Part shown: piece by piece, positions 14,980 through 22,665 of the stretch
Layout of the letters: each line of letters starts with the position of its first letter
Position numbering within the stretch: position 1 is the first letter of the stretch
Origin: DASZZX01 sp036260415
Lineage (GTDB): Bacteria; Actinomycetota; Nitriliruptoria; Nitriliruptorales; JAHWKO01
Direction of reading: 5' to 3'
Assembly: GCA_036260415.1 (NCBI GenBank)
Contig: DASZZX010000276.1
Span: 1-24,105, forward strand
Length of the DNA: 24,105 nt
The notes under the pieces: model-generated
Database searches by the model: none
The model's input: the letters and a program-made list of their open reading frames with translations, nothing else
Told to the model about the DNA's origin: nothing
Position numbers and translations under genes: made by a program

Positions 14980-17073
14980 TCACCCACCCCTGGAGGGTGC
15001 GACCGTGGCGATGTACACGGTGGTGGGCTGACTGATGACCTTGGTCGGTCGCCGATCCAGGGTCCGTTCCAGCAGCGGCAATCCCGCGCGGACGGCGAGG
15101 TCCGCCTTGAGCGCGGGGAATGAGCTGAGTGGTTCCGGGGAGACGCTGAAGAGGACCAGCTGTCGGCCGTGCTCTTGCCAACCGTCGGCCAGGTCGCGGT
15201 ACCACTCCACGGGAACGTTGCCCGGACCCACTGCCACAGGCCATCCACAGAAGGCGGCGAGGGTCTGGGGGAAGACCCTGTGCAGGTGCCCTCCACGGAC
15301 GATTACGGCCGCGACATCGGGTCCGAGCGATCGACAGATGTTCTCCGTGAGGTGGAGCATCGGGGCATACTCGCGGTGACCGACCAGCGGCACGGTCGTC
15401 CCGGCAGGGAACGCGAGCGCGAACAGGGCCACGCCGGCGCTGATGGTGCGGGAGACACCCCGGGGCCACGTCGTCGGGCCGTGGTGCCAGAGCCAGCCGG
15501 CGACGCAGGCGGCCAGGATCACCAACCCCGGGATCGTCTGCGGGAGGAAGCGCCGCAACGCCCAGATCTGGTCCGGGCTGATGCTGGGCCGCCACGCGTA
15601 GACGGCGGTGGTGAACCCGACGATGACGAGGAACGGCACCGCGCGGGCGTCGCGGCGACGGACGGCAGCGGCGACCGCGACGCCCGCCCCGACGATCCCG
15701 GCCGCGAGCGTGACAGGGCCGATGTAGGTCCCCAGCCGTGCCAGGGTGTCCTCAGCGTAGGTGCGGGCCGCTTCCACCGGCCGCTGTTCGCGGCGCTGCA
15801 GGCCGGCGGCCAGGTTGTCCGCCGTGGCGGCGGGCGTTCTCGCCTGCTCCACCAGGGGGCGGACGAACCAGGCGCCCGCACCGGTGAGCACGATGATCAC
15901 CGCAACCCCGACCGCCCACCGCTGCGCCATCGCCAGAAGGCCGTGCACGCGAGGCAGGACGCGACGGCGCATGGCCAGCAGCGAGCCGCCCACGGCGAGC
16001 GTGGCCAGCAGGACGGCCCCTGCAGCGAGCAACTGGTCGCGGAGATCGAAGACGTACGGGCGGGCGAAGAACACCGCGTCCAGCGCACCGAGCCCGAGAG
16101 TGAGGGCGATGCCCCGCGCCGTGGCGGCCGGTAGCCGCCGTGCAGCCCCGTCCGCCACCAGGGCCTCCCCCAAGAGGTAGGCGGACAACGGGATGAGGTA
16201 GACGATGCCGTCCACGCGCGCCAGGCACAGCCCCCCCAACAGCAGGCCGGCGATCACGCTCAGACGCGTCGATGAGCGTTGGCGGGACATCCACAGGACC
16301 CAGAGGCCCCCGTACAGGAACAGCTGCGTGGGGATCTCGCTATACACGTCCCGTGAGAAGTAGACCTGAGCCAGGTTGAACGCCACCGCGAGCGTCGCCA
16401 CCGCCGCGAACGGCGCAGGGACCCATCGTGAGGCGAACGCGAAGATCGTGAGCAGCGCGACGCCCCCGAGGACCGCGTTGACACCCAGCAACCACGCCGA
16501 GTCGCCGAGCCACTGGCCAGCAGCGATGATGACCGGAAGGAGATGCAGGAACTGGGGATACAGCTGGGCGCCGGGTGCGTTCCCGTAGAAGCCCGCGCCG
16601 TTGATGCCCAGCCACCGCCGACCGGCGAAGGGGCCCTCGAGCCCGTCGACGTAGAGACCGCCGTCCCGTGCCAGCCACCTGCCCGTCACCACGTAGACAC
16701 CCGGGTCGCGGTTGACCACCACATGCTGCGCCGACATGGCGGCGTTCACGACCGTCACAGCGACCACCACGACCAGCACGAGCGCCGTCACGTACGACGT
16801 CCACCTCGATCGCGACACGTTCTGTTGGTCGGTCGAGCGGTCGGGTCGGCGACGGACGTCTCGGACCGCCCAGGAGCCCAGCAGGAGACCGGCGAGCAGA
16901 CCGGCCGGCAGTGCCGGGACGGGGAAGAGCAGACCGACCATCGCCAGGGGCATCGCGACCAACGCGTAACCGAGCAGAACGCACAGGACGAGGAGCAGGG
17001 GACCCGTGAACCACCCCGGGACATCGTCCGCCGCGTCGTCGCCCTCGGCGAAGTGCTCCAGCGAGGACGTCAC
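14980..17073 (-). CDS. GT-C membrane glycosyltransferase (GT39/ArnT-like)
   Basis: 697 residues with about a dozen membrane segments and a soluble C-terminal part from about residue 560. The first membrane segments are followed by an outer loop with VVNRDPGVYVVTGRWLA (119-135), holding the acidic residue (Asp123) expected of GT-C enzymes of the PMT/ArnT class, and later SRDVYSEIPTQ near 239-249 and ARVDGI near 285, both common in this class. Such enzymes transfer a sugar from a polyprenyl-phosphate carrier outside the membrane. The start is GTG at 17073, 49 bases after the preceding methyltransferase gene on the same strand. Its place beside Wzm/Wzt suggests modification of the exported glycan or of wall components. 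It is not obviously similar in sequence to the other GT-C-like protein at 3662-5503. Donor and acceptor are unknown. Confidence 0.85.
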   Translation of the reverse strand: MTSSLEHFAEGDDAADDVPGWFTGPLLLVLCVLLGYALVAMPLAMVGLLFPVPALPAGLLAGLLLGSWAVRDVRRRPDRSTDQQNVSRSRWTSYVTALVLVVVVAVTVVNAAMSAQHVVVNRDPGVYVVTGRWLARDGGLYVDGLEGPFAGRRWLGINGAGFYGNAPGAQLYPQFLHLLPVIIAAGQWLGDSAWLLGVNAVLGGVALLTIFAFASRWVPAPFAAVATLAVAFNLAQVYFSRDVYSEIPTQLFLYGGLWVLWMSRQRSSTRLSVIAGLLLGGLCLARVDGIVYLIPLSAYLLGEALVADGAARRLPAATARGIALTLGLGALDAVFFARPYVFDLRDQLLAAGAVLLATLAVGGSLLAMRRRVLPRVHGLLAMAQRWAVGVAVIIVLTGAGAWFVRPLVEQARTPAATADNLAAGLQRREQRPVEAARTYAEDTLARLGTYIGPVTLAAGIVGAGVAVAAAVRRRDARAVPFLVIVGFTTAVYAWRPSISPDQIWALRRFLPQTIPGLVILAACVAGWLWHHGPTTWPRGVSRTISAGVALFALAFPAGTTVPLVGHREYAPMLHLTENICRSLGPDVAAVIVRGGHLHRVFPQTLAAFCGWPVAVGPGNVPVEWYRDLADGWQEHGRQLVLFSVSPEPLSSFPALKADLAVRAGLPLLERTLDRRPTKVISQPTTVYIATVAPSRGG

Positions 17074-17122
17074 GGTTCGTTCGAGGCGAGGACCGCCGTC
17101 TCGTGGCAGGCCGCGGATGAGG

Positions 17123-17638
17123 TCACTTCTTCACGACGGCCAGGTAGGCGAAGGGGTAGCGGCGCGGGCCGTGATGGTCGATCAGGACGTGGGAGAAGTC
17201 CGCGAGTAGTCGCCGCAGCCCGTGCTCGGTGAAACGCCAGAAGTCCGAAGGCTCGTCATGCAGCGGGTAGAAGCCTGGCACCACGAACACGGCACGGCCG
17301 CCGGGGCGGACGGCACGATGCACGTTGCGCACGGCAGGCGCGAAGTCGTACACGTGTTCGAGGATGTTGAGGCAGAGTACGAGGTCGAACTCCTCCTTGA
17401 AACCCATCGTGGTGACGTCCACCAGAGGATGGCCGTAGTCGGCGACGACGTCGGACTGGATGAAGTCGTTGCTGGGATCGAACATCTCCTTGACCGAGTA
17501 GGCGTGTCCGCCGCGGGTCCGCTTCCCGCTGCCGAGTTCCAGGACCCGTAGCCCCCGGCAGTCCCTTGCCAGCGCGCCGATCCGCCGCTCCATGTACCGA
17601 CGCGTGCCGAACACGGCGTGTGCCAGCAGACGGGGCAC
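17123..17638 (-). CDS. Class I SAM-dependent methyltransferase (Methyltransf_11 type)
   Basis: 171 residues from GTG 17638. SAM motif I is VLELGSGKR (32-40), the acidic stretch DVV lies at 63-65, the second motif is FDLVLCLNILEHVYD (84-98), and AVRPGGRAVFVVPGF (109-123) and DEPSDFWRFTEHGL (128-141) follow; these are typical of small methyltransferases in glycan loci. The substrate is unknown. The start is uncertain: no ribosome binding site precedes the GTG, and the frame remains open upstream to about 17716 with plausible coding text (SSILRFLDERRIAAS) but without ATG, GTG or TTG. It is the first gene of the minus block leading to the GT-C protein and exporter, and is divergent from the acyltransferase gene. 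Confidence 0.8.
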   Translation of the reverse strand: MPRLLAHAVFGTRRYMERRIGALARDCRGLRVLELGSGKRTRGGHAYSVKEMFDPSNDFIQSDVVADYGHPLVDVTTMGFKEEFDLVLCLNILEHVYDFAPAVRNVHRAVRPGGRAVFVVPGFYPLHDEPSDFWRFTEHGLRRLLADFSHVLIDHHGPRRYPFAYLAVVKK

Positions 17639-17712
17639 CGATGCTGCGATGCGGCGCTCGTCCAGAAAGCGGAGGATCGAAGACCCCTGACGTCCACGCA
17701 GGGTCCGAAGGA

Positions 17713-17718
17713 TAGGCT
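17713..17718 (+). promoter_or_regulatory. Possible -10 box giving a leaderless acyltransferase transcript
   Basis: TAGGCT is followed by exactly seven bases and then GTG 17726. In actinobacteria a TAnnnT box at this distance places the transcription start at or next to the start codon, and no good ribosome binding site is present here, so a leaderless mRNA is likely. Confidence 0.4.
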
Positions 17719-17719
17719 A
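17714..17719 (-). promoter_or_regulatory. Possible divergent -10 box for the methyltransferase block
   Basis: The complement of the same patch reads TAGCCT on the minus strand, overlapping the plus-strand box. A transcript from here would begin about 70 bases before GTG 17638, just inside the upstream open extension of the methyltransferase frame. Confidence 0.25.
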
Positions 17720-17725
17720 CGTCCC

Positions 17726-18301
17726 GTGGAGCCCACGCGGCCGGTGACCGGCAGACGCCTCCGACATGCCCTCTACCTCTTGGCCGAGCGGGCCTTGACG
17801 TGGGCGGTGAGCCCCTACCTCAGGGCCCACCTCCTGCGCGCCCTCGGCGCCTCGGTCGGGCGCAACGTGCGGGTCTACGAGGCGCGGTTCTTCAACCTCG
17901 AGAACGGCTTCCGGCATCTCGTGCTCGACGACGACGTGCACATCGGCACCGGGTGCCTCATCGACCTCAGTGACCGGGTGCATGTGCGGCATGGCGCGGT
18001 GCTGTCGCCCAGGGTGATCGTCCTGACCCATTCCGACGCCGGAGCCCACCACCGGTCCCCGCTGAGCGGCATGTTCCCCGCCCGTCGTGCGCCCGTGGAC
18101 ATCGGTGCAGGTTCGTGGGTGGGCGCGAACGCGACGCTGCTCTGTGGTGTGGCGATCGGGTCACAGGCGGTGGTGGCCGCTGGAGCCGTCGTCACGGCTC
18201 AGGTACCGTCGCTGACCGTCGTCGGCGGCGTCCCGGCGGAGCGACTGCGGGACCTGACCGACGAGGACTTCCCGCCGCGCTTCGCTCCCAAGGGCCGATG
18301 A
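17726..18301 (+). CDS. Left-handed beta-helix (hexapeptide repeat) acyltransferase
   Basis: 191 residues from GTG 17726. Such trimeric enzymes transfer an acetyl or other acyl group from CoA to a sugar or amino sugar. Hexapeptide-type turns run from about residue 44 (GRNVRV) through VHIGTG (71-76) and VHVRHGAVLSPRVIVLTHSD (85-104), where His102 is the likely catalytic base, and on to VDIGAGSWVGANATLLCGV (124-142) and the family-typical GAVVTAQVPSLTVVGGVPAE (153-172). The frame is open further upstream, but GTG 17726 is chosen because the TAGGCT box lies seven bases before it; GTG eighteen bases later is also possible. The stop overlaps the aminotransferase start (ATGA). Coupling to that gene suggests an N-acyltransferase for an amino sugar, but O-acetylation of a glycan (WcaF/maltose-acetyltransferase type) is equally compatible. 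Confidence 0.87.
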   Translation: MEPTRPVTGRRLRHALYLLAERALTWAVSPYLRAHLLRALGASVGRNVRVYEARFFNLENGFRHLVLDDDVHIGTGCLIDLSDRVHVRHGAVLSPRVIVLTHSDAGAHHRSPLSGMFPARRAPVDIGAGSWVGANATLLCGVAIGSQAVVAAGAVVTAQVPSLTVVGGVPAERLRDLTDEDFPPRFAPKGR

Positions 18302-19518
18302 CTCCAGCTGGAGGGGGACGATTGGCCGCGCCGCTCGCCATCCTCGGTGGACCACCGGTGCGGTCGTCGCTGCTGGTGTTCGGCAGCCCTCTGATCGGAC
18401 AGCCGGAGATCGACGAGGTCGTCGACTCCCTCCGTTCGGGGTGGATCGGGACCGGCCCGAAGGTGGCCAGGTTCGAGGAGATGTTCCGCGACTACGTCGG
18501 AGCGCGCTTCGCCGTGGCGGTCAACTCCTGCACCGCCGCGCTCCATCTGAGCATGCTCGCCTCCCAGATCGGACCGGGTGACGAGGTCATCACCACGCCC
18601 ATGACGTTCGCGGCGACCGCGAACGCCATCATCCACACCGGCGCGCGCCCCGTCTTCGTCGACGTGGACCGTGGCACCCAGAACATCTCACCGGACGGCA
18701 TCGCGTCAGCGGTCACGCCGCGCACGCGCGCGATCATGCCGGTGCACTTCGCTGGCTATCCGTGCGACATGGACGCCATCACGAGCATCGCCAGCGAGCA
18801 CGGCCTGCTCGTCATCGAGGATGCCGCCCACTGCGTCGAGGGATCGTTCCGCGACAAGAAGATCGGCGCCATCGGGGATGCGACCTGTTTCAGCTTCTAC
18901 GTCACGAAGAACGTGACGACCATCGAAGGCGGGATGGTGACCACCAACGACCGGACGCTGGCCGACCGGGTCAAGGTGTCCGCCCTCCACGGTCTGTCGA
19001 GGGATGCTTGGAGGCGATTCTCAGACGCCGGCTATCGCCACTACCAGGTCATCGCACCAGGGTTCAAGTACAACATGACGGACGTCCAGGCATCCCTCGG
19101 CCTCCACCAGTTGCCACGGGTCGGGGAGAACCACGCCCACCGCGAGCAGATCTGGGATCGTTATGACGCGGCGTTCGCGGACCTGCCGGTCGATCTCCCG
19201 ATGCGGCCCTCCGACGGATCCGTGCACGCGCTGCACCTCTACACCTTGCACCTGCGCCTCAACGAGCTGAGCGCGACGCGCGACGAGGTGCTGGACGCGC
19301 TGCAGGCGGAGAACATCGGGTGTGGGGTGCACTACGTGGGCCTGCACCTCCACGACTACTACCAACGCGCTTTCGGCCTGAGCCCGGACGACTTCCCCGA
19401 GAGCAGCTACATCTCCGAGCGGACGCTGTCGATCCCCTTCTCGGCCAAGCTCAGCCAGGACGACATCGACGACGTGGTCGCCGGGGTCCGCAAGGTCCTC
19501 GCCACCTACGCACGGTGA
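18298..19518 (+). CDS. DegT/DnrJ/EryC1/StrS-family sugar aminotransferase
   Basis: 406 residues; PLP-dependent transfer of an amino group to a nucleotide-linked keto-sugar. Hallmarks: SLRSGWIGTGPKVARFEE (44-61), the phosphate-binding NSCTAALHLS (76-85), TPMTFAATANAI (100-111), IEDAAHCVEG with Asp175 (173-182) and FSFYVTKNVTTIEGG (198-212), where Lys204 should form the Schiff base. FKYNMTDVQASLG (256-268) and GVHYVGLHLH (343-352) are also typical. The KNVTTIEGG form resembles enzymes that make 4-amino sugars such as ArnB, PseC or PglE, but the exact sugar cannot be fixed. ATG 18298 overlaps the acyltransferase stop, with AAGGG just upstream; the longer open frame before it is shadow. No dehydratase making a 4-keto-sugar is in the window, so its substrate must come from elsewhere. 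Confidence 0.95.
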   Translation: MTPAGGGRLAAPLAILGGPPVRSSLLVFGSPLIGQPEIDEVVDSLRSGWIGTGPKVARFEEMFRDYVGARFAVAVNSCTAALHLSMLASQIGPGDEVITTPMTFAATANAIIHTGARPVFVDVDRGTQNISPDGIASAVTPRTRAIMPVHFAGYPCDMDAITSIASEHGLLVIEDAAHCVEGSFRDKKIGAIGDATCFSFYVTKNVTTIEGGMVTTNDRTLADRVKVSALHGLSRDAWRRFSDAGYRHYQVIAPGFKYNMTDVQASLGLHQLPRVGENHAHREQIWDRYDAAFADLPVDLPMRPSDGSVHALHLYTLHLRLNELSATRDEVLDALQAENIGCGVHYVGLHLHDYYQRAFGLSPDDFPESSYISERTLSIPFSAKLSQDDIDDVVAGVRKVLATYAR

Positions 19519-19522
19519 GCTC

Positions 19523-20665
19523 GTGCGACTGACCATCATCACGAGCTCCTACCCGGCGTCACCGATGGACTCGTCCAACGCCGGTGTGTTCGTGCGTGAC
19601 CTTGCCCGCATCCTCGCGGGCGCCGGTGCGGACGTGACCGTGATGACACCTCACTCGGTCCAGCACGATCCGACCGAGGGCTTCCGCGTCCGGTCGTTCC
19701 GATGGCCGGGGCGAGAGACGAGCTTGGCACACGTCGATCCCCGACGGTGGAGGAACCGGGCGCGGTTCGGGATCCTCCTCCTGTCGGGGATCGTCACCTC
19801 CCTGTGGGCGCTGTGGCGGCGTCCGGCCCAGCACGTCATCGCGATGTGGGCCGTCCCGTCCGGTCTGATCGCGTTGCCCGCTCGACGGCTCCTGCGCATC
19901 CCGTACACCGTCTGGGCGCTGGGTTCCGACATCTGGCGGATCGATGAGTACCCGATGGGGCGACGCCTGCTCCGTCACGTCCTGGCCGGAGCGTCGAATC
20001 TGCACGCCGACGGGCTGCAGCTGGCCCGCCAGGTCGCCCAGATCGCCGGTCGGCCCTGCTCCTTCCTGGCGACCAGCCGCCACCTGCCGTCCGCCGAAGC
20101 CGTCACCCCTGTCGAACTCGAACCCTCCCGGGTCCACGCGATCGCGGTGGCCAGGTTCCACCCCCACAAGGGGCTCGACGTCCTGCTCGACGCGGTCTCG
20201 CTGCTCGAGCCGGAGGTCCGAACGAGGTTCCGGCTGCACGTCTTCGGCGGCGGTCCCGAAGAGGAGGCACTGCGGCACCAGCACCGCCGGCTGGAGCTCG
20301 ATGACTGCGTGGCCTTCGGAGGCTTCATCGACCGTGACCGCCTGGCCGCTTGGCTACGGGCCGTCAACGTCGCCGTCGTACCGTCACGCATCGAGAGCAT
20401 CCCGCTCATCCTCGGTGACGTCGCGCAGGCTCGGTGCCCGCTGATCGCCACCGACGTGGGCGACATGGGCGAGCTCGTCCGACGGTTCCGTGCCGGCCTG
20501 GTCGTCGCCCCGGGATCGCCAGGCGCGCTGGCGGACGCGATCCGCCGGGTGGTCGTCGGCGACATCCCGTTCGAGGCACACGGCATGGCGCGGCTCGCGG
20601 ACCACCTCAGCATCGACCGCAGCGCCCGGCTGATCCTCGATGAGGTCGGGTCACACTCCCGTTGA
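19523..20665 (+). CDS. GT4 family glycosyltransferase
   Basis: 380 residues, GT-B fold, predicted cytoplasmic or membrane-associated. The N-terminal domain starts MRLTIITSSYP, has the glycine-containing loop NAGVFVRDLA (19-28) and WALGSDIWRID (131-141). The C-terminal domain has VARFHPHKGLDVLLDAV (209-225) with the donor-binding Lys, FGGGPEE (241-247) and PSRIESIPLILGD (287-299). At the E-x7-E site the second Glu is Asp (Glu291, Asp299), a conservative change; DVGDMGELV follows. The start is GTG at 19523, four bases after the aminotransferase stop and with GGTGAG just before it, so it belongs to the acyltransferase-aminotransferase operon and may add the acylated amino sugar that those enzymes make (inference). 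Its last 15 bases overlap the convergent gene at 20651. Confidence 0.9.
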   Translation: MRLTIITSSYPASPMDSSNAGVFVRDLARILAGAGADVTVMTPHSVQHDPTEGFRVRSFRWPGRETSLAHVDPRRWRNRARFGILLLSGIVTSLWALWRRPAQHVIAMWAVPSGLIALPARRLLRIPYTVWALGSDIWRIDEYPMGRRLLRHVLAGASNLHADGLQLARQVAQIAGRPCSFLATSRHLPSAEAVTPVELEPSRVHAIAVARFHPHKGLDVLLDAVSLLEPEVRTRFRLHVFGGGPEEEALRHQHRRLELDDCVAFGGFIDRDRLAAWLRAVNVAVVPSRIESIPLILGDVAQARCPLIATDVGDMGELVRRFRAGLVVAPGSPGALADAIRRVVVGDIPFEAHGMARLADHLSIDRSARLILDEVGSHSR

Positions 20666-21697
20666 GCGGGTCAACCCGTCCGATCCGGCCCGCATCCCAT
20701 CAGGGAGGCGCCCCCGTGCCAACCGCCGGGCGCCCAGGAAGAGTGTGATCGGAACGAGCCCCGCGAAGAACGTCAATCGATCCACCGAACCGGTGAACAC
20801 TCCGGCGGCCACCGGCAGGCTGATGAGCGGGCTGAAGGCGCCGGCCAGGACCTCGCGGAGTCCCAGTCCCGCCGGGAAGACGGCCGCGGCGGCGGCGGCA
20901 ACGCTCGCAGCCGTCAACACCCCGACCTGTGCGGGCCGGACGGCGTAGCCGAGCGCCGCGAGGGCCGCCCAGAGTCGGAAGGCGATGACCGCGACCAGGG
21001 CGGTCTCCGCAACGAGCACACCGGCAACCGGAGCGGTCTGGCCGCTGCGTCCCGCCTGCCAGCGGAGGACCGTCGTCGCGGCCAGGACGGCCGCGCCTCC
21101 GACGACGATCCCTGCCAAGCCCAGCACCGCGTTGGCGACGAAGATGACGATGCCGGAGAAGAGGCCGGCGACGCCCACGAGGGCGAGGCCGACGCCGCCC
21201 ACCGCTCGGCCGATGTCGGTGTAGGAAGTGTCCCGCTGACGTAGCGCCCGGGTCCTGACGAGCACCGCGCCGGGAACCGGCAGGAGGTTCGCCGCCGATG
21301 ACAGCAGGCTCACACGGACGGACTCCCGCACGGAGAAGCGCTCCCCGACGCAACGGGCGAGCACCATGAACTCGGCCGTCGTGACGGCGACCATGGCAGG
21401 CGTCCCCACCACCAGCAGGATGAGGACGGCGTCCCACCGGAAGCGCAGACCAGCCGACCGAAGATGCAGGTACGCCACGACGGACACGACGACGAACACC
21501 GCGAACGCGACGAGCAGCAGCGCCCGATCGGTCTTGGGTGATCGCAACCGGCGGCGGGCGGCGGTCCACCTCGACAGGAGGCGCTCCAGCCGCTCGCCGA
21601 TCCCCGCTCGCTGGGAAGGATCGGGGTCGGCGTCACCGGTCCGGGACGGCGGCGCGACCGGACGTCGACCTCTACTCACGGAGAGACACGCCGTCAC
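20651..21697 (-). CDS. Polytopic membrane protein, flippase-like / LPG-synthase TM domain type
   Basis: 348 residues: a basic cytoplasmic N-terminus of about 58 residues, then about seven or eight membrane segments, and a short basic tail. The segment SSAANLLPVPGAVLVRTRAL (about 130-149) resembles the NxxPxxxGxxxR core of the lysylphosphatidylglycerol-synthase TM / UPF0104 (AglD-like) family, whose members are often encoded next to dolichol-phosphate-sugar synthases and may help lipid-linked sugars cross the membrane. That role is a family suggestion only. No soluble aminoacyl-transfer domain is attached, so phosphatidylglycerol lysylation is unlikely. GTG 21697 overlaps the stop of the upstream GT2 gene (GTGA), indicating coupled synthesis. 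Its stop lies inside the end of the convergent GT4 gene, giving a 15-base antisense overlap. Confidence 0.72.
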   Translation of the reverse strand: MTACLSVSRGRRPVAPPSRTGDADPDPSQRAGIGERLERLLSRWTAARRRLRSPKTDRALLLVAFAVFVVVSVVAYLHLRSAGLRFRWDAVLILLVVGTPAMVAVTTAEFMVLARCVGERFSVRESVRVSLLSSAANLLPVPGAVLVRTRALRQRDTSYTDIGRAVGGVGLALVGVAGLFSGIVIFVANAVLGLAGIVVGGAAVLAATTVLRWQAGRSGQTAPVAGVLVAETALVAVIAFRLWAALAALGYAVRPAQVGVLTAASVAAAAAAVFPAGLGLREVLAGAFSPLISLPVAAGVFTGSVDRLTFFAGLVPITLFLGARRLARGRLPDGMRAGSDGLTRSTGV

Positions 21698-22599
21698 TCA
21701 CTCCGGTTCGTCCTGACCACCAGATCCGCGAGCAGCCCGAAGCTGAAGAGGATCAGGCCGGTAAGGATGAGCAGGACCGTGTTGGTCGCCACACGGAAAG
21801 GATGCACGATCAGGTCGTAGATGAACTTGATCCCGCCGAAGCCCATCAGGGCGAGCGCGATCGGTGCGAACACCCGTAGCGGCTCGAAGAACGTCACCAT
21901 CCGCACGACCTGCAGGATGTACCGGTAGGCGTCTTTGAGCGGATGGAAGTGCGAACGTCCGGCCCGGGGGTGGTAGTCGATCGGCACGTACTCGACCAGG
22001 TGGCCGTTGGCCAGGAAGGCCAGCGTGATGGTCGTGACGCACGAGAAGCCCGCCGGTAGCAGACCCAGGTACGGCTTCGCCGTCTCCTTGGAGAACGCCC
22101 GCAGACCCGAGTTCAGGTCGGGGATCGTGGCCGAGGTGAGGAACTCGGCCAGTCGCCGGATCGCCCACTTGGCAGGCACCCGCAAAGGCTTCAGCGTGCC
22201 CTGTTCGGAGGTGCGAGCGCCGACGACCTGCTCGGCCCCACCGCGCCGCAGGACGTCGATGAACTCTGGGATCCGCTCGTTCGGGTAGGTCATGTCCGCG
22301 TCGGTCCACACCACCCACCGGCCGTGCGCCTCAGCCGTGCCGACCCGCCGCGCGGTGCCCGATCCCCGGTTCGTGGGGAAACGCTTGACCGTCACGAACG
22401 GCATCCCCTCCACCAGGTCGGCGGTGCCGTCGGTGGACCCGTCGTCGACGACGAGGATCTCGAACGAGTACGGAGAATCCTTCAGCGCCGCGCTGATGCG
22501 CTCCACCTCGGCCCGGATGTGGCCGGCTTCGTTGTAGGCAGGCAGCACGACCGTGACGTCGGTCGCGTCGGGACGGACGGGCTGGTGGCGGTCGGACAT
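21694..22599 (-). CDS. GT2 polyprenyl-phosphate glycosyltransferase (DPM1/GtrB-like) with two C-terminal TM segments
   Basis: 301 residues. Expected reaction: transfer of a sugar from a nucleotide donor to polyprenyl phosphate on the cytoplasmic face, making the donor used by GT-C enzymes. The GT-A domain begins VTVVLPAYNEAGHI (15-28), with VDDGSTDGT (51-59), TDADMTYPN (99-107; metal-binding Asp100 and Asp102) and IPDLNSGLRAF (159-169), the last being very typical of dolichol-phosphate-mannose-synthase relatives. Two membrane segments follow (about 241-262 and 272-296), as in GtrB/ArnC-class proteins. ATG 22599 has GGGG close upstream. It is coupled by GTGA overlap to the flippase-like gene. 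The sugar is unknown: mannose, glucose and GlcNAc versions look alike at this level. Confidence 0.9.
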   Translation of the reverse strand: MSDRHQPVRPDATDVTVVLPAYNEAGHIRAEVERISAALKDSPYSFEILVVDDGSTDGTADLVEGMPFVTVKRFPTNRGSGTARRVGTAEAHGRWVVWTDADMTYPNERIPEFIDVLRRGGAEQVVGARTSEQGTLKPLRVPAKWAIRRLAEFLTSATIPDLNSGLRAFSKETAKPYLGLLPAGFSCVTTITLAFLANGHLVEYVPIDYHPRAGRSHFHPLKDAYRYILQVVRMVTFFEPLRVFAPIALALMGFGGIKFIYDLIVHPFRVATNTVLLILTGLILFSFGLLADLVVRTNRSE

Positions 22600-22622
22600 G
22601 GCCCCACGGGTGCTGTCGGCTC

Positions 22623-22628
22623 AGCATA
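22623..22628 (-). promoter_or_regulatory. Possible -10 box for the polyprenyl-phosphate GT2 operon
   Basis: TATGCT on the minus strand, in the 66-base gap before ATG 22599, a good TAnnnT match that would give a leader of about 15-20 bases. No recognisable -35. Confidence 0.33.
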
Positions 22629-22665
22629 CGGACCGTCGGTGTGACCCGCAGCACGGTGCCGGTCG

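Noticed and set aside
18115..18297. Upstream extension of the aminotransferase
   Set aside because: Runs over the end of the acyltransferase and does not look like coding sequence; ATG 18298 with AAGGG fits.
22605..22660. GTGCTG/CAGCAC arms in the gap before the polyprenyl-phosphate GT2
   Set aside because: The arms are short and more than 30 bases apart; no T-run, so no terminator or riboswitch call.
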